NCBI GenBank assembly: GCA_028278425.1
Contig: JANQEJ010000274.1
Location: 1 to 56,561, forward strand
Source of the DNA: Planctomycetota bacterium
Lineage (GTDB): Bacteria > Planctomycetota > UBA1135 > GCA-002686595
Reading direction: 5' to 3'
DNA length: 56,561 nucleotides
Position 1 is the first letter of the stretch. Each line of letters opens with the position of its first letter. Positions 25,182 to 32,099 of this stretch are shown here, one piece after another. The notes beneath the pieces are model-generated. The model had not been told where the DNA came from. It saw only the letters and a program-made list of their open reading frames with translations, and ran no database searches. Both the position numbers and the translations under genes were made by a program.

Positions 25182-26152
25182 CGCGGCCCCCGGACGCCGA
25201 CGTGGACGCTCGAGTAGAACGGGCTCCGGTCGCGCTCCTGGAGCGACCGCTGCCACGCCGCGTCGAAGGCGAAGTGCTCGCGCAGGGGCCCTTCGAGGTT
25301 CCGGCGGTTGTTCAGTTGCCGCCACAGGACGGCCGCTCCGGGGCGCATCTCGTCGCGCACCTTCGTCAAGAGCGAGGCGACGTCCGCGGGGCTCATCCAG
25401 TCCATGATATTGGAGAGGTCGACCAAGTCGAAGGCGGACAGGTCGACGCCCGCGTCCAGCGCACCTTCCGCGAAGGCGAACCGGTACGCCGCCGCCGGCG
25501 CCGTCAGGAACCGCGGGAGGCAACCCTCGCGGTCCAGGTAGTGACCGAGGAACACGTGGTGGAGGAACGGATTGTCGCGCGCGTCCCCCCGCGCGAGCCC
25601 GGCCTCAGAGAGCCGCCGGAAGTAATCGGGATAGCTTCCCGGCTCGGCGTGCTGGGTGGCCGCGTCGCCGAAGATCGCGTTGAGCAGCGGATCCGAGAAG
25701 TACATCCCGAAAGCGACCGGCCAGAAGCGGTGCTCGAAGAGCAACCGCGGCGCCTCGGCGAGCGCGCCCGGCTCCTCGAAGAGCCGCCGCACGTCGTCGC
25801 GCGGCAGCACGAACTCGTGCAGGAAGGTGCGCAGGCCGCGGAAGAGCGATTCGAAGTTCCCGCACTCGGAGAGACCGGTCGGATCGTCGGTCTCGACGTT
25901 GAAGCGCTCCTTCCGCGCGGCGCCGGAGAGCTTTTCGAGCGCGTCCACCTTGCGCTGAACCAGGTCCAATTGCGCGACGTTCGGGTCGAGCAGCGTGAGC
26001 GCGAGCTCGGGAAAGACGGCTTGGAGCGTCAGCGCGGTGCACCCGCCCGACGCGATGAGCAGCGCGCTCCGGCACGGATGCCGCCGGAGCACCTCCACCT
26101 CGACGAGCGGATCCTCGCGGACGACGGCGAACTGGATCGGGTTGTCGCGCAC
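25178..26152 (-). CDS. DUF3419-family protein, aminocarboxypropyl-transferase-like (BtaA type)
   Basis: A 324-residue protein. Residues about 25-70 form a Rossmann-like SAM-binding start (ALLIASGGCTALTL, then LTLLDPNVAQLDLV). The FNVE, LFRGLRTFLHEFV and FDLVDLSNIMDWM segments follow the DUF3419 pattern. BtaA, the characterised relative, moves the 3-amino-3-carboxypropyl group of SAM to diacylglycerol in betaine-lipid synthesis. The acceptor here is unknown. The GTG at 26150-26152 is the only sensible start: no in-frame ATG fits before the domain. It heads a three-gene operon with a diiron-type oxidase and a GNAT protein. Confidence 0.75.
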   Translation of the reverse strand: MRDNPIQFAVVREDPLVEVEVLRRHPCRSALLIASGGCTALTLQAVFPELALTLLDPNVAQLDLVQRKVDALEKLSGAARKERFNVETDDPTGLSECGNFESLFRGLRTFLHEFVLPRDDVRRLFEEPGALAEAPRLLFEHRFWPVAFGMYFSDPLLNAIFGDAATQHAEPGSYPDYFRRLSEAGLARGDARDNPFLHHVFLGHYLDREGCLPRFLTAPAAAYRFAFAEGALDAGVDLSAFDLVDLSNIMDWMSPADVASLLTKVRDEMRPGAAVLWRQLNNRRNLEGPLREHFAFDAAWQRSLQERDRSPFYSSVHVGVRGPR

Positions 26153-26259
26153 GCGGGGCCATTGTGGTCCCGACGCCCTACGCACGCCACCTCCGCGGGG
26201 AACGCGTCTCCTCCGGGAGGATCCGTGACCCGCGCCCGCACATCCGTAGGCTCTGCGAC

Positions 26260-27088
26260 ATGGCCGAGGGCTCGCACGGCGAGCACGCGCTCTCGGGCTG
26301 GCGCGCGCGGCCACGAGATCATCTACGAGTCGGACACCCCCGCCGGCAGGGCGTTCGACGTCGCGCTGATCGGGACGATCAGCCTCTCCGTCCTCGTGGT
26401 CATGCTGGAGAGCGTGGCCGACTTCCGCGGAGAGTACGGGGAACAGCTCCGGCGCGCGGAGTGGGGATTCACGCTGCTCTTCACCGTCGAATACGCCTTC
26501 CGCCTGCTCTGCGTCACGCGGCCGGGGCGCTACGCGAGGAGCTTCTTCGGTGTGGTCGACCTCCTGGCGATCATTCCGACCTACCTGAGCCTGCTGATCC
26601 CCGGCGCGCAGTACCTGCTGGTCATCCGCGCGCTGCGGATCCTGCGGGTCTTCCGCGTGCTCAAGCTCGTCCACTACGTGGCGGAGGTCGAGGTGCTGAT
26701 GCGCGCGCTGCGGCAGAGCGTGCGGAAGATCTTCGTCTTCGTGTACGGCGTGCTCACGCTCGTCGTCATCCTCGGCTCGCTGATGTACCTGGTCGAGGGG
26801 CCCGAGCACGGCTTCACCAGCATCCCGCGCGGCGTGTACTGGGCGATCGTCACGCTCACGACCGTGGGCTACGGCGACATCTCGCCGCAGACGAGCCTGG
26901 GACAGGCGCTGGCGGCGGTGATCATGATCCTCGGCTACGGCGTCATCGCCGTGCCGACCGGCATCGTGACCGTCGAGATGTCGCGCGCCGTGCGCGAGGG
27001 CGTCTCGGGACGGGCCTGCCCGAGCTGCAGCGCCGAGGGGCACGCCCCCGACGCGGCGCACTGCAAGTACTGCGGCGAGAAGCTGTAG
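26260..27088 (+). CDS. Voltage-gated potassium channel with zinc-ribbon tail, frameshift near the start
   Basis: Six membrane segments: S1 in VALIGTISLSVLVVML, a voltage-sensing S4 (RALRILRVFRVLKLV), a pore loop with TTVGYGD (about 26857-26877), then S6. The tail has a zinc ribbon (CPSC and CKYC pairs). The family usually opens with WRxRLHExIFExDTPAG. The ATG at 26260 gives MAEGSHG up to WRAR in one frame, and HEIIYESDTPAG continues in the next. One extra base in the C/G run at 26301-26312 explains this. An alternative is a GTG start at 26225 with a GGGAGG site, but its leader is Arg/Ser-rich and unlike the family. It makes inner-membrane K+ channels. Confidence 0.75.
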
Positions 27089-27160
27089 CGGCAAGGCGGC
27101 GCCCCCGCGCGATTCGCTGGACTCCTGAGAGATCCCGCGGCACGGTGGAAGCACGCAGCG

Positions 27161-27634
27161 ATGGCCCGCCTCCTCCTCCTCTTCCTGGTGATCCCGCTCG
27201 TGGAGCTCGCGCTCCTGATCGAGATCGGCCGGCGCATCGGCACCGCCGCCACGATCGGGATCATCGTGGTCACCGGCGTGCTCGGCGCGTTCCTCGCGCG
27301 GCGCCAGGGGCTCGGCGTCCTGCGCCGGGCGCGCGAGGAGATGGCCGCCGGGCGGCTGCCCGTCGGACCGCTGGCCGACGGGGTCATGATCCTCTTCGCG
27401 GGAGCGGTGCTCCTCACGCCTGGGCTCCTGACCGACGTCCTCGGCTTCCTCTGCCTCGTGCCGCAGACCCGCGCGTGGATCCGCGCCCGCTTGTGGAAGC
27501 GCCTCGAGCGCTGGATCCGCGACGGAACGGTGCGCGTCCACTTCGAGGCGCGCGGCTCGGCGCGCCCCGGATCCTGGTCGGAGCCGACGAGCGGGCCGCG
27601 GCAACTCCTCGAGGACGACGTGGAGGAGCGGTGA
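27161..27634 (+). CDS. fxsA: FxsA family membrane protein
   Basis: A 157-residue cytoplasmic-membrane protein with the FxsA pattern: three to four helices, an N-terminal PLVELALLIEIG, a central GVLGAFLARRQG and VLLTPGLLTDVLGF. In E. coli FxsA (suppressor of F exclusion of phage T7) prevents exclusion of phage when overexpressed; its normal role is unknown. It starts 72 bp after the channel gene and may share its transcript. The family is well conserved, so the call is safe although the function is not. Confidence 0.85.
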   Translation: MARLLLLFLVIPLVELALLIEIGRRIGTAATIGIIVVTGVLGAFLARRQGLGVLRRAREEMAAGRLPVGPLADGVMILFAGAVLLTPGLLTDVLGFLCLVPQTRAWIRARLWKRLERWIRDGTVRVHFEARGSARPGSWSEPTSGPRQLLEDDVEER

Positions 27635-27743
27635 CGCCCTCGGCGACGTTGGCGCGGGAACGACGCAGCGGGGCCAGCACCCTCGCGGGCCACAAGCTCC
27701 GCGCGGACGCAATGGGGAGGGACGAGCCCGGTGCGCGAAGGCC

Positions 27744-29180
27744 CTACCGCTTCTTGACGTCCTTGGCGAACTTCACGTTGTGCCGCGCGTCCACCGTGAA
27801 GCGATAGGCCTCCTTCATGGACTCCTTGCCGCTGTGCGTGAAGACGAGCACGCGCTCGCCGTCCGTGCGGACCTGGATGATCCCGAAGTTCGTGCGCTCG
27901 AAACCGAAGTAGGAGCGTCCGCCGTCGACGGGCCTCGACATGCCGCGCATCTCGAAGAACGCGGCGAGCTCCGTGCAGAAGACCAGCGACGTGTCGCCGC
28001 GCGCGACCTTGCCCAGCGCGCCCATCAGCGTCGCGCGCGGATGGATGTGCTCCTTGCGGGAGCTCTCGTCGCCGGACGAGATCAGCGAGACGACGGGCTT
28101 CATCGACTTGAGCGCGCGCATGTCGAAGTCCGCCGAGCCGTGGTGCGGGGCCTTGATGATCTCGGCCTGCAGATCCTTGGGCCGGACCTTGCGTCGCAGG
28201 ATCTCCATCGACTCCTGGTTCAGGTCCCCGGTCAGCATGAAGCGCACGTTGCCGTAGTTCAGCCGGAGGGAGACGGAGTGTCCGTTGACGGTGTGCGAAG
28301 CCGAGTACGGGCGGTCCCCTTGTTCCTCTTCGTCCAGCGGCAGCAGCACCGTCTTCTTGGGCTTGCGCAGGAGCGGCAGCGCCGCGCGCGACTTGCCGCG
28401 GTGGGTCACCCGCACCGGGATCGGGCCGAGCACGTCGACGGTGATGCCTTCGGACTTCAGGAAGTTGAACTCGCGCTTGTCCCCGAAGGCGAGGCGCCGC
28501 ATGTCGATCGGGCCGTGCCTGCTCCACTGCCTGAGCGTCGTCTTCCAGCGCTTGAAGGGCGCGTTCATCTTGCGGGAGTCGACCTGCAGCAGGTCGTCGT
28601 ACAGGTCGATGATCGCCTTGCCGTCCCTGCGCGAGACCGTGCGGCCGAACATCTTCTCGTCCCCGAGGCTCCCCGGACCCTTGACGAGACCGTTGTGGAA
28701 CACGCGCTTGGGGTAGAGGAACAGGCGCTTGCGCGCGGCGAGGCCGCGCTTGGTCTCGGTGCCGCGGATCTTGTTGAGACCGTCGAAGTGGTCCGCGTCG
28801 CCGTGCGTGACGAGGATCGCGTCGACCTCCACCGGCTTCTCCTTCGAGGAGCCCGGATACCGGGCGGCCAGGTAGCGCGCGAACAGCTTGTTGTCGCCGC
28901 CGTCGATCAGGATCCTCTTGCCCGCCGGAGTCTCGACGACCATGCCGTCGCCCTGCTGGACATCGACCATCGAGAACTGCAGCACGCCCTTCTCCCGGGT
29001 GGCGAGCCTGCCCCGGACCAGGCCCTCGAACGGCCGCGGGCCACGGCCTAACACCCGGACGCGCGTGTCCCGGCCCTCCCTGCCCAGGACTTCGACCGGA
29101 TCGCCGAAGGCGAGGACGACCTTGCGGTCGCCACGGCGCACGGAGACGAGATCCTCTTCGACGTAGACGACATCAGCCAC
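27744..29180 (-). CDS. Soluble ComEC-like metallo-beta-lactamase-fold hydrolase
   Basis: A 478-residue cytoplasmic protein. Residues about 1-60 form an SH3-like barrel. The rest is a metallo-beta-lactamase domain of the ComEC/Rec2 type: VTHGDADHFDG (HxxxDH), FMLTGDLN and KAPHHGSADFD, with a late SGDESSRKEHIHP. ComEC proteins cut the incoming DNA strand during uptake; this one lacks the membrane part, so it would act on a cytoplasmic nucleic acid or other phosphoester. It starts at GTG (29178-29180) preceded by GGGAGGTGAACGC. An insertion of about 120 residues sits inside the domain. The role is unknown; a defence or DNA-repair role is only a possibility. Confidence 0.8.
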   Translation of the reverse strand: MADVVYVEEDLVSVRRGDRKVVLAFGDPVEVLGREGRDTRVRVLGRGPRPFEGLVRGRLATREKGVLQFSMVDVQQGDGMVVETPAGKRILIDGGDNKLFARYLAARYPGSSKEKPVEVDAILVTHGDADHFDGLNKIRGTETKRGLAARKRLFLYPKRVFHNGLVKGPGSLGDEKMFGRTVSRRDGKAIIDLYDDLLQVDSRKMNAPFKRWKTTLRQWSRHGPIDMRRLAFGDKREFNFLKSEGITVDVLGPIPVRVTHRGKSRAALPLLRKPKKTVLLPLDEEEQGDRPYSASHTVNGHSVSLRLNYGNVRFMLTGDLNQESMEILRRKVRPKDLQAEIIKAPHHGSADFDMRALKSMKPVVSLISSGDESSRKEHIHPRATLMGALGKVARGDTSLVFCTELAAFFEMRGMSRPVDGGRSYFGFERTNFGIIQVRTDGERVLVFTHSGKESMKEAYRFTVDARHNVKFAKDVKKR

Positions 29181-29232
29181 GCGTTCACCTCCCTTGGCAC
29201 GAGCAACGGGCCTACCGGCGGGCCCCGGCGGC

Positions 29233-29247
29233 GCGGATTGTATCCGC
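29233..29247. terminator. Short hairpin after a minus-strand gene, terminator-like
   Basis: GCGGAT and ATCCGC pair around a TGT loop. It lies between the start of the metallo-hydrolase (29180) and the stop of the secreted-protein gene at 29299. In transcription direction it is downstream of the latter, so a weak terminator is likely. Confidence 0.35.
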
Positions 29248-29298
29248 CGCCGCTCCCGCCGCGGTAGAGCGACCCGCGCTATCGAGCGCGCGATCCGC

Positions 29299-29949
29299 TC
29301 AGCAGCCCGGCGTCTCGCACTGCAAGACGAAGCCCGGGATCTCGAAGCACACCGCGTTCGTCGTCTGGATCGGACCGATGGGACCGATGTCGCGCCGCGC
29401 GGCCTGAAGCCAGAGGTCGAGACCGGTCAGCGCCGCGACCGCCGGAATGACGACGTCGAACTGGCCTGGCGGCGTCGTGCCCTGGTCGACCAGCACGAAG
29501 CCGGGGCCGAGCAGCAGCGTGCCCGTCACCGGATCGATGGGCGTGAAGCCCGGGCTCGTCGCGAGAAAGAGCCAGTACTCGCCCAGCGACGAAGCCGGCT
29601 GCACGCGGAACCGGATCGGACAGCCGAGCCCCGGCGTGCCGCACATCTCCAGCGAAGCCGGCGGCGTCGTGTCCACCGCGATCACGTCGTAGATCAAGCA
29701 CGTCACCCCGCGCGGCACGGCGGTGAACGCGGCCACCTTCCCCTCGAAGGGCGTGAGGTCGAGGGTCGAGCTCTTGAGCAACACCCCGGTCGGCGCGGAG
29801 GGATTGGGAGACGTGCAGGTCAGGTAGTGCGTTTCCTCCTGGCAGATCGACGGCAACGTCGCCGGCTCGATCACGCCGGTGAAGCTCACCTGGGCCGCGG
29901 ACGTCGTGGCCAGCGCGAAGGCGCCGAAGAGGATGAGAGACGAGCGCAT
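29299..29949 (-). CDS. Secreted cysteine-containing protein, paralogue of the protein at 5216-5851
   Basis: A 216-residue protein with a signal peptide (cleavage near TSAAQ). The mature part has an N-terminal Cys segment, a TPGLGCPIRF motif and a strand-rich segment with YWLFLATSP, VTGTLLLGPG, FDVVIP and LWLQAAR blocks; it ends in ETPGC with a C-terminal cysteine. The block order matches the protein at 5216-5851. A GGAGGTTCC site precedes the ATG at 29949. The function is unknown; an extracellular disulfide-stabilised protein is the most cautious reading. Confidence 0.75.
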   Translation of the reverse strand: MRSSLILFGAFALATTSAAQVSFTGVIEPATLPSICQEETHYLTCTSPNPSAPTGVLLKSSTLDLTPFEGKVAAFTAVPRGVTCLIYDVIAVDTTPPASLEMCGTPGLGCPIRFRVQPASSLGEYWLFLATSPGFTPIDPVTGTLLLGPGFVLVDQGTTPPGQFDVVIPAVAALTGLDLWLQAARRDIGPIGPIQTTNAVCFEIPGFVLQCETPGC

Positions 29950-30084
29950 GGCGGGAACCTCCTTCGTTCCATCCTAAACGCCGACCGCGGCCCCGAGGAG
30001 TGGCCGGTTTCCCCAGCCGGACCCCTCGCGCCGAGCCGGGCGCGTCGCCGGCCCTTCACGCTCCTTCGGCGCGGGGAACGCTCC

Positions 30085-31260
30085 CTACGGACAGGTGAAG
30101 TTGTCCCAGGGCCCGGCCGTCGCGGGCGCGTTCGAGAGCGCCCCCGCCTGATTGTTCGCGCCGATTTGATACTCGGCCACTGCGTTGCCGCAGGCGCTGT
30201 TCTTGAGCACCCAGTTCGGCGTGCCGGCCGGCACCGCGGCCACCGCCACGCCGACGTCGTTGCCGGTGCAGTGGTTGTTCTCGATGCGGTTCTGCTCGAA
30301 CTTCGCGCGCACGCCCGCTCCGCCGCTGCCGACGCCGTTGTCCCAGCAGGTGTTGTCGGCGATGACGCAATTGGTCTCGACCGAGATGCCGTCCGAGCCG
30401 TTGCCGACGACGGTGCACCGCTGGATCGTGCTCCCCGAGCTCTCGAGGATCCCGGGACCGTTGTTTCCCCGGATCTCGCAGTCGAGGATCTCGTTCGTCC
30501 CGCCGCCGCAGATGCCGGCCTCCGTGTTGAACGAGACGACGCAGCGGACGATGGAGCTCGATCCGCCGGAATCGATGCCCGCGCTCGAGTTGTTCATGAA
30601 CACGCTGTCGTGCGCCAGCGAGTTGGTCCCGAGCTGGATGCCGTTCGACGTGTTGTTGCGCGAGATCGTGCCGCCGACCGTGCAGCCCTGCTGGGTCTGG
30701 ATCGCGTGACCGCCGTCGACGTTCTCGACCAGGCAGTCGAGGATCATCGAGTTGTTGAACACCGCGATGCCCTTGCCCCCCACGACGTCGACGACGCTCG
30801 TGTCCTCGATGCGGCAGTCGTCGGCGAGCTGAATGCCCACGCCGGTGAGGCCGTGCAGGCGCATGTCCTCGACGACGACCTGACGCGACCCCAGGCCCAG
30901 GATGCCGTTGCCGAAGCGGCGGATGGAGCCGTCCCGGATGACGACGTTCTGCACGCTGCCGAGGAGTATCCCGGAGAGGGATCCGGTCACCCCCACCAGC
31001 GAGAAGCCGCAGAGGTCGATCGTCACGTCGCTGGAGTTGACGATGATCCCGTCGAAGCCCGACGTCCCGGTCAGGTCGGAGCAGAGGCAGTACAACCCCG
31101 GTTGGGTGATCGTGTAGGGCAGCGACGTGATGAAGGTGCAGCATCGCCCTCCCCCCGGCGCCGCGGCCGCCGGCGAGGCAAGGGGAGCGGGAACGGGCGC
31201 GGGGGCGGCGAGGGCGACGGCCCCGAACGCGAGACAGATCGGTAGAAGCGTCCGGACCAT
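30085..31260 (-). CDS. Secreted right-handed parallel beta-helix protein
   Basis: A 391-residue protein with a signal peptide and Ala/Pro-rich linker (about residues 1-36) ahead of a CC pair. The rest is a repeated 20-25-residue coil of the PbH1 type, with GIxLxxxxxxxIxxxxxxN-type rungs (for example GIQLGTNSLAHDSVFMNNSSAG). This is the fold of pectate lyases and NosD-like proteins. No catalytic set was recognised, so it may bind or modify polysaccharides. It ends with NFTCP. The ATG at 31260 is used because an AGGAGG site lies 7 nt upstream; another ATG 14 codons earlier is less likely. Confidence 0.8.
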   Translation of the reverse strand: MVRTLLPICLAFGAVALAAPAPVPAPLASPAAAAPGGGRCCTFITSLPYTITQPGLYCLCSDLTGTSGFDGIIVNSSDVTIDLCGFSLVGVTGSLSGILLGSVQNVVIRDGSIRRFGNGILGLGSRQVVVEDMRLHGLTGVGIQLADDCRIEDTSVVDVVGGKGIAVFNNSMILDCLVENVDGGHAIQTQQGCTVGGTISRNNTSNGIQLGTNSLAHDSVFMNNSSAGIDSGGSSSIVRCVVSFNTEAGICGGGTNEILDCEIRGNNGPGILESSGSTIQRCTVVGNGSDGISVETNCVIADNTCWDNGVGSGGAGVRAKFEQNRIENNHCTGNDVGVAVAAVPAGTPNWVLKNSACGNAVAEYQIGANNQAGALSNAPATAGPWDNFTCP

Positions 31261-31387
31261 GGAGGTGCCTCCTGTTCTCAGTAACAAAGACAAGCGGGCC
31301 ACGTGCGGCGCGCAACGGGGCGCGCCGCCCCGGGCTGGGTGGCTACCGACAAGGGCGTGTTCGTCTGAGAGCCCGATGCTCAGGCGT

Positions 31388-31404
31388 TCCCCTACGTTAG
31401 GGGA
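31388..31404. terminator. Hairpin directly after the stop of the 31405 gene
   Basis: TCCCCTA and TAGGGGA pair around a CGT loop, and the hairpin abuts the stop codon of the minus-strand gene at 31405. A simple terminator is likely. The small helical gene has a hairpin on both sides (see 32063-32090). Confidence 0.45.
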
Positions 31405-31995
31405 TCACCGGATATCTGCCAGGGGGGCGGTACCCGTGCCGTGATCCAACTCGTAGGGAAACGTCGTCCAGAACCGCTCGACCGCGTCTGCGAAAGCCTG
31501 GACCTCTTCTCTGGCGACCGCGATCCAACCCTCGTCCGTCGCGTCCCCCGACCTGTGCTTCACCGCGTTCGCGAGGTCACGCCCGGCGTCCAGATCGTCC
31601 CACGTTTGCTCGTCCAGATCCGAACCGAGGGCATCCCGGAGCACGGTCCGAACCTGGCGTGTGAAGGGCTTGCCCTTCTCTTTGCAGGCGCGGTTCCAGG
31701 CCTCGGGAATCTGATCCTCGAAGAGCGAACGAACCTGCCTCTCCCACAGGTGGTAGAAGGAGACGATGCCGAATCGAAGAACCTCGTTTTCGGCCCAGCG
31801 GGCGTAAGCGCCCTCGAGCTCGCTCCAGATGTGCCGCTCCTCCGGAGACTCCTGCTCGCCGGCGAAACGCTCCTGATCCCGCACGGCGGGCAGTAGGAAG
31901 TCGAGGACCAGATCGCGGTGGTGCAGTGACCGGATCGAGCGTGCGAGAACGCCGTCGTGTGGGTACGTGAACCGAATCCCGTTGCTGGTGTTCAT
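31405..31995 (-). CDS. Helical hypothetical protein, possibly HEPN-like
   Basis: A 196-residue, mostly helical, soluble protein with no signal peptide. A central WAENEVLRFGIVSFYHLWERQ helix and a later GRDLANAVKHRSG turn (about residues 145-157) recall HEPN-type helical bundles, but the RxxxxH ribonuclease motif is not present, so this is weak. GGAGGCGTGCCC before the ATG at 31995 supports the start. Its DNA looks less GC-rich than that of the surrounding secreted-protein genes. Hairpins at 31388-31404 and 32063-32090 isolate it as its own transcription unit, so it may be an acquired gene. Confidence 0.55.
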   Translation of the reverse strand: MNTSNGIRFTYPHDGVLARSIRSLHHRDLVLDFLLPAVRDQERFAGEQESPEERHIWSELEGAYARWAENEVLRFGIVSFYHLWERQVRSLFEDQIPEAWNRACKEKGKPFTRQVRTVLRDALGSDLDEQTWDDLDAGRDLANAVKHRSGDATDEGWIAVAREEVQAFADAVERFWTTFPYELDHGTGTAPLADIR

Positions 31996-32062
31996 GGGCA
32001 CGCCTCCGTGAGGGTGCGCGACGAGCACGCATCCTCGCGAGGATTCTACGAGACCGAGGGTG

Positions 32063-32090
32063 TCCCCCCCGGCGCAGGCGCCGGGGGGGA
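32063..32090. terminator. 13-bp perfect GC hairpin terminator
   Basis: A perfect 13-bp inverted repeat (a C-run plus GGCGC paired with GCGCC plus a G-run) separated by two bases. It sits just after the stop of the minus-strand propeller gene (32100) and upstream of the 31405 gene. No T-tract follows. It most likely ends the 32100 transcript, separating it from the downstream helical-protein gene. Confidence 0.6.
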
Positions 32091-32099
32091 TCGAGGAAT

